In this document: piece after piece, positions 8,698 to 19,212 of the stretch
Layout: each line of letters opens with the position of its first letter
Position numbering within the stretch: the stretch's first letter is position 1
From: Weizmannia acidilactici
Lineage (GTDB): Bacteria > Bacillota > Bacilli > Bacillales > Bacillaceae_C
DNA: 38,817 nucleotides
Direction of reading: 5' to 3'
Assembly: GCF_008974185.1 (NCBI RefSeq)
Contig: NZ_BKZP01000030.1
Coordinates: 1-38,817 of the forward strand
Notes under the pieces: generated by a model
Told to the model about the DNA's origin: nothing
The model's input: the letters and a program-made list of their open reading frames with translations, nothing else
The model's database searches: none
Made by a program: the position numbers and the translations under genes

Positions 8698-8730
8698 ACC
8701 GGCAAAATGGACTGTCCGCCTATTTTGCCT
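8698..8730 (-). other. Stem-loop between aceB and aceA
   Basis: GGCAAAAT (8701-8708) pairs with ATTTTGCC (8722-8729) around a 13-base loop containing GGACTGTCCGCC. There is no T-run, so it is more likely an intercistronic RNA stem (differential stability of aceB and aceA mRNA) than a terminator. Confidence 0.45.
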
Positions 8731-8771
8731 TGCGCGTTTTCCCTTTGTTCTGCCCTGCCAGGATGGCGCTA

Positions 8772-10367
8772 TCAGCCAAGCAATTTATATGCCGGCAATG
8801 TTAAAAATTCAATAAAGTGATCCTCTTTGATCAGTTTATCGAATAACTCGGCCGCTTCATCAAAACGTCCCGAGCGGAAAAATTCTTCGCCGGTTTCGCG
8901 CTGTATGCGTTCCAGTTCCTCCGCTTTGATCTGTTCGTACAGTTCAAATGTCACTTTCCTGCCGTCAGACAGCACCCCTTTAGGATGGCGGATCCAATGC
9001 CAGAGCTGGGTGCGCGAAATTTCGGCCGTTGCCGCGTCTTCCATTAAGTTGGAGATCGGGACAGCACCCCTTCCCCTCAACCATGACTCAATGTACTGGA
9101 TGCCCGCATAAATGTTTTCGCGGATGCCTTTTTCCGTAATTTCCCCTTCCGGAACGGCCAGCAGGTCTTCGGCTGTCACTTTGAGATCTTTCTGCTTGCC
9201 GGAGTGAATTTGGTTCGGCTGCGGCATTTCTTTGTTGAACGCTTCCATCGCGACCGGTACGAGGCCCGGATGTGCAACCCATGTGCCATCATGCCCGTCC
9301 CTTGCTTCCCGCTCTTTATCCGCTCTGACCTTTTGGAACGCCTCTTCGTTCTTTTCCGGGTCATCTTTTACCGGGATTTGTGCAGCCATGCCCCCAATTG
9401 CCGGCGCGTTCCTGCGGTGGCATGTTTGGATCGTCAAAAGCGAATATGCCCGCATAAACGGCACCGTCATCGTGACCAAAGACCGGTCAGGCGTAATGAA
9501 CTGCGGCTGGTGGCGCAGCTTTTTGATATAGCTGAAAATATAATCCCAGCGTCCGCAGTTGAGGCCGGCCGAATGTTCTTTCAGCTCGTATAAAATTTCA
9601 TCCATTTCAAACGCGGCCATGATCGTTTCAATCAGAACAGTCGCTTTAATCGTGCCTTTCGGGATGCCGATGTATTTCTGCGCAAAGACAAATACATCGT
9701 TCCAAAGGCGAGCTTCTAAATGGCTTTCCATTTTCGGAAGGTAAAAGTACGGGCCCGTGCCGTTTTCCAGGAGCCTGCGGGTATTATGAAAGAAGTAAAG
9801 CCCAAAATCTACTAAACTGCCAGACATCGGTTTGCCGTCTACCAATATATGTTTCTCTTCCAAATGCCACCCGCGCGGCCTTACAATTAAGACAGCGGTT
9901 TCTTCGTTGAGCTTGTATTCTTTCCCGTTCGGGGCGGTGTAAATAATGGTTCTATTGACGGCATCCCGTAGATTGATCTGGCCACCGATGATGTTTTCCC
10001 ATGTTGGGGATGTTGCATCTTCAAAACAGGCCATAAACATTTTCGCGCCTGAATTCAAGGCATTGATGATCATTTTCCGGTCGACCGGCCCTGTAATCTC
10101 GACACGCCTGTCCTGCAAATCCTCAGGCAGCGGTGCAATGGTCCAATCGGCTTCGCGGATTGCAGCAGTTTCTTTGAGAAAATGCGGCAGCTTTCCGGAT
10201 TTGATTTCTTCCTCCCGCTGTTTCCTGTATTCCAAAAGTTCACGCCGCCTGCCTCCGAAATGTCGCTCCAGCTGTTCCAAAAACTGCAGCGCTTCCGGGG
10301 TTAATATTTCATCATAACCCTCATGGATGGATCCCGTTACGGTAATACCTGGTGCTTTGGTCTCCAT
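8772..10367 (-). CDS. aceB: Malate synthase A
   Basis: Condenses glyoxylate with acetyl-CoA to malate, the second step of the glyoxylate shunt. The 531-aa product is of isoform-A size. The family signature EHSAGLNCGRWDYIF lies at about residues 264-278, and the catalytic Arg is in VRPRGWH (about residue 165). First gene of aceBA; GGGAGTGAGTG lies before the ATG. The upstream leader (10368-10500) is strongly AT-rich and holds a TATAAT on the minus strand at 10423-10418, but I see no good -35 partner and no convincing cre site. Confidence 0.97.
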   Translation of the reverse strand: METKAPGITVTGSIHEGYDEILTPEALQFLEQLERHFGGRRRELLEYRKQREEEIKSGKLPHFLKETAAIREADWTIAPLPEDLQDRRVEITGPVDRKMIINALNSGAKMFMACFEDATSPTWENIIGGQINLRDAVNRTIIYTAPNGKEYKLNEETAVLIVRPRGWHLEEKHILVDGKPMSGSLVDFGLYFFHNTRRLLENGTGPYFYLPKMESHLEARLWNDVFVFAQKYIGIPKGTIKATVLIETIMAAFEMDEILYELKEHSAGLNCGRWDYIFSYIKKLRHQPQFITPDRSLVTMTVPFMRAYSLLTIQTCHRRNAPAIGGMAAQIPVKDDPEKNEEAFQKVRADKEREARDGHDGTWVAHPGLVPVAMEAFNKEMPQPNQIHSGKQKDLKVTAEDLLAVPEGEITEKGIRENIYAGIQYIESWLRGRGAVPISNLMEDAATAEISRTQLWHWIRHPKGVLSDGRKVTFELYEQIKAEELERIQRETGEEFFRSGRFDEAAELFDKLIKEDHFIEFLTLPAYKLLG

Positions 10368-10590
10368 TCACTCACTCCCTTTCTTTTGTTATAATACAGT
10401 ATCCTTAACGTGTTTTTATTATATAACAGAACAAATAAAAATGGTAGCTTTTTTTATAAAATTTTTTAAAAAATGTTTTCCTTTTTAAAAATTATGCCAT
10501 ACTAAAAAGGAGCTGTTCCAAAAGCCCGTTCACTAACAGTTTGAGCAAACTTATTTTAAGTCGAAAATCTTGGTAGCACGTACCTTATAA

Positions 10591-10770
10591 AGTTCCTAAA
10601 GGCCGTTTCTACGGGGCAAATTTACGCTTATGGTTTTGATATAGCTCCTCACGACCATTTCTACGGAGAAGATTTACTCTAACGGTCTTGATATAGCTCC
10701 TAAGGGCCGATCCTACGGGAAAATTTAGCTCATACGGTCTTTGGAGATTTCCTAAACCTACGTGAAACAG
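10591..10770. repeat. Tandem repeat, 3.5 units of about 52 bases
   Basis: Units begin at 10591, 10643 and 10695, with a partial at about 10745. Each has the order agNtcct...CCGTTTCTACGG-like core...TTTA/TTTAG...ACGGTCTTgata. The core of unit 1 (CCGT-TTCT-ACGG) is a small hairpin, partly kept in the others. There are no unique spacers, so it is not a CRISPR array. Confidence 0.7.
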
Positions 10771-10813
10771 GAGGAAAGATCAGCCTCCTTTGAAAAAAGG
10801 TCCCCAAAATGGA

Positions 10814-10851
10814 AAAATCCCGTCGAGAAATTGTTTTCTAGACGGGATTTC
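10814..10851. repeat. Subterminal hairpin of element 2
   Basis: AAATCCCGTCGAGAAA pairs with TTTTCTAGACGGGATTT around a 3-base loop. It is equivalent in position and sequence to the hairpin at 6752-6791, and with flanking A and T runs may end transcription downstream of camS. Confidence 0.65.
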
Positions 10852-10878
10852 TTGTTTTAATTTGGGACAGCCACTTTT

Positions 10879-12045
10879 TTAGTTATAAATATGGATGGTC
10901 GGGTCTTTTGCTTTCGATTCGCGGACAATCAGCGCTTTTGGTTCGTTGTTGGCCGTGATGCTCACTTGCAGGTTGACGTAATCCGGGAATGTTTTCACGA
11001 CAAGCCCGGCCACATACTGCGTAAAGGCAATGACTTCCGCCTGTCCGTAAAACTGGATAGGAATATCAATACTTAAATCAACAAGCTGCCCGTTGCTGTA
11101 TCTCGCCCTGCCGATGCAGCCGGTATAGTTTGGAAAATAATCCTCGATGTCCGTTTTGAAATTCTCGAATGTTTTCTCGTCATCGCGATGCGCATTTGTG
11201 GCGCTGTTTGAAGGGAACAAATAATATTTTTCATTAATATTTTTCCAGTCATTAACAGTCGTGCTGTTTGCCGGAACCGTTGCGTAAGCAAAATAATTCC
11301 CCGGAATGACCGAATCTTTGCTTTGCTGTTTATAAAGTGCAATGATAATTGGGACATTTTTCAAAGCCTTCATATTGCGCAAGCGCTGCACAACTTCCTG
11401 GGCAATCTGCTTCCCTTTTGTGTTTAACGTGCTCTGCGGGATTTTCACCTCATAGGTCGCGCCATATTTCTGTTTCTGGTAATAATAAACAGAATTCAGC
11501 GCAAGCCCGATCGCAACGCCCGACAGCTTTACGTTGCCTTTGCTGTCTTGCGTCAAATAATCCTGTTCCAATATTTGCGCAAGATAAATCGGATTTTTCT
11601 CATTTTGCTGCTGGACCGAACCCTTTCCATCGTTCATCGGATTCAGCCCGACATTGTCTTTTTCCTTCAAACCGTTCTTTTTCAGCTGGCTTTTTGTATA
11701 TTTGCGGTTCAGCCATTTTGTAATTGTATCCGAGGAAAGATACTGCCCTTCCTGGAACAGATAGTCATCAGGGGAATAATTATGCTGTGCCACCCGCATC
11801 AGGCCGGTCTCAAACTCTTCAATATCATAAGAAGTGTTTAAATTGCTGACGACCAGCCCCCTTGATTTGCTCGTTTTGTACGGGTAAATGTTTTTATAAT
11901 ATTGGTCTGAAATCTGGTAACTCGTCACGATGGATGTTTCTTTTTTATTGTTGCTTTTCTGGACGACTTTGTCATCTGAACCGAATTTTGGCGTACAGCC
12001 CGCCAGTAAAACCATAGATAATATGAGGGGATACCATTTTTTCAT
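10879..12045 (-). CDS. camS: CamS family lipoprotein (YerH)
   Basis: Membrane-anchored lipoprotein of the CamS/YerH family; in Staphylococcus and Enterococcus-related work the signal peptide of CamS is a source of the cAM373-like sex pheromone, whereas the role of the mature protein is unclear. The 388-aa product begins with a short lipoprotein signal MKKWYPLILSMVLLAGC, with the lipobox LAGC and acylated Cys17. AAAGGTGG precedes the ATG. It follows ligA by 39 bases as the last gene of pcrB-pcrA-ligA-camS. The stop codon TAA lies in the terminal repeat of the adjoining mobile element, so the last codons may have been altered by that insertion. Confidence 0.92.
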   Translation of the reverse strand: MKKWYPLILSMVLLAGCTPKFGSDDKVVQKSNNKKETSIVTSYQISDQYYKNIYPYKTSKSRGLVVSNLNTSYDIEEFETGLMRVAQHNYSPDDYLFQEGQYLSSDTITKWLNRKYTKSQLKKNGLKEKDNVGLNPMNDGKGSVQQQNEKNPIYLAQILEQDYLTQDSKGNVKLSGVAIGLALNSVYYYQKQKYGATYEVKIPQSTLNTKGKQIAQEVVQRLRNMKALKNVPIIIALYKQQSKDSVIPGNYFAYATVPANSTTVNDWKNINEKYYLFPSNSATNAHRDDEKTFENFKTDIEDYFPNYTGCIGRARYSNGQLVDLSIDIPIQFYGQAEVIAFTQYVAGLVVKTFPDYVNLQVSITANNEPKALIVRESKAKDPTIHIYN

Positions 12046-12084
12046 ACTGCCTGTTCCACCTTTTCATTTCTCGCTTTCCCTTGC

Positions 12085-14109
<2,025 letters not shown>

Positions 14110-14166
14110 TCAGGATGCTGGCGGTGTGGGGCCGCCAGCTTTTCCCGTTCGTTGGCTAGACTTATT

Positions 14167-16392
14167 CTATTCTACTTTTGTGATCGGCGCAAATTCTGCC
14201 AAAAGCCTTTTAATGCCGACAGGGCTCGGGAATGCAATATCGAGTTCGAGCGATTTTCCTTCTCCTTTGACGCTGACAATGGTGCCAATTCCCCATTTTT
14301 TATGTTCGGCTTTATCGCCCACATTCCAGGAAAGTTTCTCAGCCCCTTGTTTTTGATGGGCGGCAGGACGCACCATCGGCCTCCGCTGCATTCTTTCGCT
14401 GCTTCGTGAAGAAGGGGAACGGAAATCAAGACCGTCTTCTTCCTCCCGGTTGGCCTGGTCAATTAATTCTTCCGGAATTTCACTAATAAACCGGGAAACC
14501 GGATTGATATTTGTCCGCCCGTACAGCGTCCGCATCTGCGCATTCGTAAGGTACAGTTCTTCTTCGGCGCGCGTTACACCGACATACATGAGACGCCTTT
14601 CTTCTTCCATTTCCGCTTCATCCATCAGGGAACGGCTGTGCGGAAAGACCCCTTCTTCCATTCCAATTAAAAAGACGACCGGAAACTCAAGCCCTTTTGC
14701 CGCATGAAGTGTCATTAACACTACAGCATCTTTCGGCACATCTTCTTCATCCAGCCGGTCAATATCGGCAACGAGCGCTAAATCGGTCAAAAAGGAGATT
14801 AAACTTTTATCATCATTATTTTTCTCAAATTCCTGCGCAACCGAAATAAATTCATCGATATTTTCAAGCCGGCTTTCGGCTTCAATCGATTTTTCCAGTT
14901 TGAGCGCTTCGCGGTATCCTGACTTCTCCAGCAGTTCTTCCACGAGTTCAGTGACGGACAGATATTCCTGCATCCGGTTGAAATTGCGGATAAACTCGTA
15001 AAATTCTCGGGCGGATTTGGCGATTTTCGGGCTGAGGCCAATAAAATCAGTATCCTGAAGGGCGGCAAATAAAGAAATATCCTGGTCCGCTGCATAGCGC
15101 GCAATTTTATCCATCGAAGTTGAGCCGATGCCGCGTTTCGGCACATTGATAATTCGAAGCAGGCTGATATCATCATCAGGGTTGGCAATCAGCCGCAAAT
15201 AGGCCAAAATATCTTTGATTTCTTTCCGGTCATAGAACCGGATGCCGCCGACGATATTGTATTCGATGTTGGATTTCATGAACACTTCTTCGACGACGCG
15301 GGACTGGGCGTTCGTGCGGTACAGGACGGCAATGTCGGAGTATTTGCGTTTTCCGGACGCCGTCAGTTCCTTAATTTTTCCGGCGACAAACTGTGCTTCC
15401 GCCTGTTCGCTGTCCGCCCGGTAATAGACAATATTTTGCCCTTCTTCGTTTTCCGTCCATAAGTTTTTCTTTTTCCGGTTTGCGTTGTTTTCTATCACTT
15501 TATTGGCGGCCTGCAAAATTTTCTTTGTGGAGCGGTAATTTTGTTCAAGCAAAATAACTTTCGCGTTCGGATAGTCTTTTTCAAACGATAAAATATTCAT
15601 GATATCCGCGCCGCGCCACCGGTAGATCGACTGGTCATTATCCCCGACAACGCAAATATTCTGGAACCGCGACGCCAGAAGTTTTACAAGTGTGTACTGG
15701 GATTTATTGGTATCCTGATATTCATCAACGTGAATGTATTGGAATTTTCTTTGGTAGTATTCGAGGACTTCCGGGACGCGCTTAAATAATTGGATCGTCA
15801 TCATGATGAGATCGTCGAAATCAAGCGACTGGTTTTTCCTCAGCCGTTTTTGGTAAGCTTCATACACATCGCTTACGACCTGGTCAAAAAAGTCGCCGGC
15901 ATGCTTTGCGTACTGTTCGTAATCGATGAGATCATTTTTTGCGCTGCTGATTTTCCCGAGAATCGCACGCGGATCAAATTTTTTCGGATCGAGATTCTTT
16001 TCTTTTAAAATATTCTTGATGACCGATAATTGGTCGGTTGAATCAAGAATCGTAAAATTGCGGTTAAAACCGATCCGATCGATGTCCCTTCTTAAAATGC
16101 GCACGCACATCGAGTGGAAAGTAGAAATCCATACTTCCTCGGCGGCGCCCCCCATAATGCCGGCAATCCTTTCCTTCATTTCGCGCGCGGCTTTGTTCGT
16201 AAATGTAATTGCCAAAATATTATACGGGTTGACGCCTTTTTCCACCATTAAATAAGCGACGCGGTGGGTCAGCACCCTCGTTTTGCCGCTTCCCGCCCCG
16301 GCGAGAATCAAAAGCGGGCCTTCAGTTGTTTTGACCGCTTCTTTCTGCTGCGGGTTCAGTCCGTTCAGAAGGCGGTCAGTTAAAAATTGCAT
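14167..16392 (-). CDS. pcrA: ATP-dependent DNA helicase PcrA (UvrD/Rep family)
   Basis: 3'-5' superfamily 1 helicase needed for repair, replication through transcription complexes and rolling-circle plasmids. The 741-aa product shows Walker A AGAGSGKT (Lys37), motif [19 protein letters not shown] and [10 protein letters not shown], and the C-terminal Tudor-like module ([16 protein letters not shown]) that binds RNA polymerase. I chose the ATG at 16392, preceded by GGTGGTG; upstream in-frame codons lack a ribosome site. It follows pcrB by 38 bases. No defects seen. Confidence 0.98.
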   Translation of the reverse strand: MQFLTDRLLNGLNPQQKEAVKTTEGPLLILAGAGSGKTRVLTHRVAYLMVEKGVNPYNILAITFTNKAAREMKERIAGIMGGAAEEVWISTFHSMCVRILRRDIDRIGFNRNFTILDSTDQLSVIKNILKEKNLDPKKFDPRAILGKISSAKNDLIDYEQYAKHAGDFFDQVVSDVYEAYQKRLRKNQSLDFDDLIMMTIQLFKRVPEVLEYYQRKFQYIHVDEYQDTNKSQYTLVKLLASRFQNICVVGDNDQSIYRWRGADIMNILSFEKDYPNAKVILLEQNYRSTKKILQAANKVIENNANRKKKNLWTENEEGQNIVYYRADSEQAEAQFVAGKIKELTASGKRKYSDIAVLYRTNAQSRVVEEVFMKSNIEYNIVGGIRFYDRKEIKDILAYLRLIANPDDDISLLRIINVPKRGIGSTSMDKIARYAADQDISLFAALQDTDFIGLSPKIAKSAREFYEFIRNFNRMQEYLSVTELVEELLEKSGYREALKLEKSIEAESRLENIDEFISVAQEFEKNNDDKSLISFLTDLALVADIDRLDEEDVPKDAVVLMTLHAAKGLEFPVVFLIGMEEGVFPHSRSLMDEAEMEEERRLMYVGVTRAEEELYLTNAQMRTLYGRTNINPVSRFISEIPEELIDQANREEEDGLDFRSPSSRSSERMQRRPMVRPAAHQKQGAEKLSWNVGDKAEHKKWGIGTIVSVKGEGKSLELDIAFPSPVGIKRLLAEFAPITKVE

Positions 16393-16430
16393 AGTTTCAC
16401 CACCACAAAAGAACATTTGTTCCTATTTTA

Positions 16431-17126
16431 TCACAATTCCGTTAGCTTCACAACTTGGACCGTTTTTACGGCCTCCTGGATATTTTCATAGACAACATTG
16501 CCGACAACAACCACATCCGCAACCTGCGCCATTTCCGCTGCCTGCTGTGCTGTGCGGATGCCGCCGCCGTAAAACAAAGTTGCCTTTTCAAGCACGTTTT
16601 TGACTTTTTCAACAAGATTTTTATCCCCGTATAATCCGCTGTATTCCAAATAAAAAACCGGAAGCTTGAACATATGCTCAGCCATCCTCGCATAAGCGAT
16701 GACATCTTCATCATCAAGGCGGGTATCTGCTTCCGCCGCCCGGGCTGCTTTGCAGTCAGGATTTAAAATACAGTAGCCTTCCATAAAGATCTCGTTCCAG
16801 TCCATCAGCTCGCCGTATTCTTTTACAGCCTGATGGTGGACACCGGTGATCCATGTCGTACTTCTGCTGTTTAAGACTGTTGGAATTAAGTACAGATCAT
16901 AGCCGGGCGTGATCGTGTCCAAGTTCGACACTTCCAGGCAGCACGGCACTGCGTATCTCCTTACCCTTGACATCAGTTGGAGCGTATTGTCGAGCGTCAC
17001 GCCGTCCGTCCCGCCGATGATGATTGCATCGGTCCCAGACTCGCAAATTTTTTCCAAGTCGTTGTCCGAAATTTCCTTGTTCGGATCCAATTTGAAGGCA
17101 TGCCGCCATTCGCGCACATCGTACAT
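16431..17126 (-). CDS. pcrB: Heptaprenylglyceryl phosphate synthase PcrB
   Basis: TIM-barrel prenyltransferase that attaches heptaprenyl diphosphate to glycerol-1-phosphate, an archaeal-type ether lipid step found in Bacillales. The 231-aa protein begins [15 protein letters not shown] as in the family and shows [14 protein letters not shown] and the phosphate-binding [11 protein letters not shown]. The ATG at 17126 has GGAGGA about 10 bases upstream; an ATG at 17144 that overlaps this site is less likely. First gene of the pcrB-pcrA-ligA-camS run, with an extended -10 promoter upstream. Confidence 0.95.
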   Translation of the reverse strand: MYDVREWRHAFKLDPNKEISDNDLEKICESGTDAIIIGGTDGVTLDNTLQLMSRVRRYAVPCCLEVSNLDTITPGYDLYLIPTVLNSRSTTWITGVHHQAVKEYGELMDWNEIFMEGYCILNPDCKAARAAEADTRLDDEDVIAYARMAEHMFKLPVFYLEYSGLYGDKNLVEKVKNVLEKATLFYGGGIRTAQQAAEMAQVADVVVVGNVVYENIQEAVKTVQVVKLTEL

Positions 17127-17163
17127 AAACCGGAAATCCTCCATTCTTCATCCATCATAGCCC

Positions 17164-17192
17164 ATTATAGCATTTGCAGGCTTGCGCAAAAA
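17164..17192 (-). promoter_or_regulatory. Probable extended -10 promoter of pcrB-pcrA-ligA-camS
   Basis: Minus strand TGCTATAAT (17172-17164) is a perfect extended -10 motif; a weak T-rich -35 lies 17 bases further upstream. It is about 38 bases before the chosen pcrB start. Confidence 0.55.
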
Positions 17193-17392
17193 AGCTTTTC
17201 CTCGGCTAGGAAAAATATAACAGCAATCGGCTTTTGCCGGCACGCTTCGCACTTTTCAAAAAGGAAAACCGGAAAGAATTTTTGCTATTACTGTCAAATA
17301 CCGCGCTTACTTTCCCAAGTCCGTCCGTGCAAAATCATGATAATATAAAAATATGAGAATTCTATTAAATTTTCCAAGGGGGGCTGGATGAT

Positions 17393-17497
17393 ATGGATGA
17401 TCAGATGATGTTAATGAAGATCACGAAGAAAGACATCGACGCGCTCATTCAGAAATTGGACTTGTTTCTGAAGGAAAGAAACGAAAAGAAACGGTAG
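17393..17497 (+). CDS. Possible 34-aa small protein
   Basis: A short plus-strand ORF with an AAGGGGGG ribosome site 9 bases before its ATG. The product starts MDDQMMLMKITKKDIDALI and ends in a highly charged tail (KERNEKKR); it would be one amphipathic helix. It lies divergent from pcrB and 110 bases upstream of the quorum-sensing regulator. No family recognised; it is kept because the ribosome site is strong, and may be an untranslated coincidence. Confidence 0.4.
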   Translation: MDDQMMLMKITKKDIDALIQKLDLFLKERNEKKR

Positions 17498-17545
17498 CCG
17501 GAAAAGTACATCCAGATTTCGGATACCCATTCTCCCGGAACAAAC

Positions 17546-17574
17546 TATCAGACTTTTATTCAATTTAGTATAAT
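17546..17574 (+). promoter_or_regulatory. Candidate promoter of the RRNPP regulator-peptide operon
   Basis: TATAAT at 17569-17574, 33 bases upstream of the start codon, is a perfect -10 hexamer. The -35 position (TATCAG) is poor, which would fit an activator-dependent promoter, for example autoregulation by the peptide-bound regulator (inference). Confidence 0.4.
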
Positions 17575-17606
17575 AAAAGTAAAACGCATGAGCCCGGGTG
17601 ATCTAC

Positions 17607-18869
17607 ATGAACGTGGGATCCATCATCAAGCTGCACCGCATACAGCAAAATTTGACACAGGAAGAATTGGCAGACGGGATCATTTCCACTTCTTATTTAT
17701 CGAAAATCGAGAATGGAAAAATTGAACCGCATGAAGATGTCATCAAACTTTTAAGCGCACGCCTTGGAATTGACTTAACCAGCCAGGCAGATGCAAACAT
17801 TAAGAAGAAATGTGAAGACTGGTTTCATTTGCTGCTTACATCAAAGGATACGGATTTAATCAAAAAAACTTATGAAGAAATCTTTCCAATTGCAGAGAAT
17901 ATGCAGGATATGGAACTTTCGGTTTTATGGAAAATCCATCTGGTCCGGTATTATTTGAAAATCGAAGCTTATGATCTGGCTAAACAACAAATAGATAAAC
18001 TTAGAGAAATCAGTTCAACTTTCAATCCAATACAAAAATATTACTGGCTGAAATTTAATGGAAACTATTATTCTATGATTAATCAACAGCAAAATGCGCT
18101 TCAATATTATACACTTGCAGACAACATTAGTATCCAAACAAATATATCAGAAGAAGAAAAAGCCGACCTTTCCTATACTTTATCTGTTACATGCAGCAAG
18201 TTGAGGTTAACCTCAGAAGCGCAAAATTATGCTGCTAAAGCTCTTGAATATTATAAGCAAAACTATCATTTTGAAAGATGTGCCGAATGCCACATTATCC
18301 TTGGAATTTCATCTCGAAGAATTCGTCAATATGATAAGGCAATTCAAAACTATCAGTTGGCGCAAAAATTAGCAGAACTTACCAAAAGGAAAGATCTTAT
18401 TCGATTAGTGCATCAAAATTTAGGGCATTTACACTCCGTCCAAAATAACAGAGAAGAAGCAATTTCCCATTATGCAGAAATAATAAAAGAAGAAACTTCT
18501 CATTTTGAAGTTCGTCTGCTTGCCCTTATCTCAATTATTGAGGAATATTACAAAAGCTCACATTATGAAAAAGCATTGGGAAAGGTCATGCAGGGACTTG
18601 GTTGGTTGGATAAAATCGGAAAAGATAACTATCTTATATTCTATTATGAGCTTACGGTATATAAGTTCCTGCTTAACGAAGAATATGAAGAATTTGAGAA
18701 AACATTGTTAGATTTTATTCCTATTTTAAAACAACAAAAAGATTATGCACGCTTGACAACATATACTGAAATGCTTGGGGACTTTTATGTAGAAAATCAC
18801 AAATATAAACTTGCCACGATCTATTTTAAAGTAGCAATAGAATCATATAACAAAATCATAGAAATTTGA
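17607..18869 (+). CDS. RRNPP-family peptide-sensing transcriptional regulator (NprR/PlcR-like)
   Basis: Predicted cytosolic quorum-sensing receptor. Residues 4-60 form a Cro/C1-type helix-turn-helix (QQNLTQEELADGIISTSYLS, then KIENGKIEPHEDVIKLLSAR); the remaining 350 or so residues are helical TPR-like repeats rich in aromatic residues, e.g. KAIQNYQLAQKLAELTKRKD and KALGKVMQGLGWLDKIGKDN. At 420 aa it is NprR-sized and much longer than PlcR. I chose the ATG at 17607, which has GGGTGAT upstream; a GTG at 17598 lies inside that site. Sixteen bases after its stop begins a small secreted pro-peptide gene, the hallmark arrangement of this family (NprR-NprX, PlcR-PapR). The gene is AT-rich (16 of 60 bases G+C at 18001-18060) and opposes its neighbours in strand, suggesting acquisition. 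Target genes cannot be read from the window. Confidence 0.88.
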   Translation: MNVGSIIKLHRIQQNLTQEELADGIISTSYLSKIENGKIEPHEDVIKLLSARLGIDLTSQADANIKKKCEDWFHLLLTSKDTDLIKKTYEEIFPIAENMQDMELSVLWKIHLVRYYLKIEAYDLAKQQIDKLREISSTFNPIQKYYWLKFNGNYYSMINQQQNALQYYTLADNISIQTNISEEEKADLSYTLSVTCSKLRLTSEAQNYAAKALEYYKQNYHFERCAECHIILGISSRRIRQYDKAIQNYQLAQKLAELTKRKDLIRLVHQNLGHLHSVQNNREEAISHYAEIIKEETSHFEVRLLALISIIEEYYKSSHYEKALGKVMQGLGWLDKIGKDNYLIFYYELTVYKFLLNEEYEEFEKTLLDFIPILKQQKDYARLTTYTEMLGDFYVENHKYKLATIYFKVAIESYNKIIEI

Positions 18870-18885
18870 AAGGAAGGTAGTTTAA

Positions 18886-19080
18886 ATGAAAAAATACTTT
18901 GTAATTTTTGGTATTGTATCTGTTTTGTTTGCTTCTTCTTTTGTTAAATTGGAGAGCACAGCATTACACACTAAAAAAGTTGCTTATGAAGCAGAACCAC
19001 GGGTACTAGTTGTAAAATCCCCGACGGCACTTGCTCTTAGTGCAAAACCAAACTATGAAGCAGAACCACGGGTATTATAA
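18886..19080 (+). CDS. Secreted quorum-sensing pro-peptide with duplicated YEAEPRVL motif
   Basis: 64-aa precursor, probably the cognate signal of the upstream regulator. MKKYFVIFGIVSVLFASSF is a Sec signal sequence (two Lys, then a hydrophobic core), with a plausible signal-peptidase site after STA (residue 26). The exported part carries YEAEPRVL at residues 34-41 and again at 57-64, where it is the exact C-terminus. By analogy with NprX and PapR, the active form would be a 5-8-residue C-terminal piece such as EAEPRVL, re-imported by the oligopeptide permease (inference). AAGGAAGG precedes the ATG, and the gene overlaps nothing but lies 16 bases behind the regulator, with a terminator at 19137-19165. 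The sequence is not one I recognise from described Phr, NprX, PapR or AimP peptides. Confidence 0.82.
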   Translation: MKKYFVIFGIVSVLFASSFVKLESTALHTKKVAYEAEPRVLVVKSPTALALSAKPNYEAEPRVL

Positions 19081-19136
19081 TTGCTATACTCCTAACCACC
19101 CTAATCTTGTGTTCACTTTCAATTCTAATATTTTGA

Positions 19137-19165
19137 AACAGGCGGATGTTCGCCTGTTTTTTTTT
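19137..19165 (+). terminator. Intrinsic terminator of the regulator-peptide operon
   Basis: Perfect 8-bp stem AACAGGCG/CGCCTGTT with a 6-base loop, followed by a run of T to 19165. Confidence 0.92.
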
Positions 19166-19170
19166 GCGTG

Positions 19171-19206
19171 AAAAAAGCTCTGCTTCAAAATGAAGAGAGC
19201 TTTTTT
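19171..19206 (-). terminator. Intrinsic terminator downstream of yerC
   Basis: AAAAAAGCTCT (19171-19181) pairs with AGAGCTTTTTT (to 19206), seven bases past the yerC stop on the minus strand. Read on the plus strand it also ends in T, so it may act in both directions. Confidence 0.8.
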
Positions 19207-19212
19207 CAGCTG

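Larger units (their letters stand above)
10501..10883. mobile_element. Second IS1182-end element (MITE-like, no transposase)
   Basis: The left end ACTAAAAAGGAGCTGTTCC (10501) and the inverse of the right end ACTAAAAAAGTGGCTGTCCC (from 10883) form imperfect terminal repeats of the same type as element 1. Inside are three and a half tandem 52-base units and a subterminal hairpin at 10814-10851, but no transposase coding trace. The right end overlaps the camS stop codon. The region 10368-10878 holds no gene. Confidence 0.65.

Noticed and set aside
10368-10500. cre site or clear promoter in the aceB leader
   Set aside because: A TATAAT is present, but no -35 at normal spacing and no convincing cre consensus could be found by eye.
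10591-10770. Regular repeats as a CRISPR array
   Set aside because: Units are contiguous 52-base imperfect tandem copies with no conserved short repeat separated by unique spacers, and no cas genes are present.
10879-12045. A cAM373-like sex pheromone in the CamS signal peptide
   Set aside because: The signal (MKKWYPLILSMVLLAGC) does not contain the known heptapeptide or a close match, so I make no pheromone claim.
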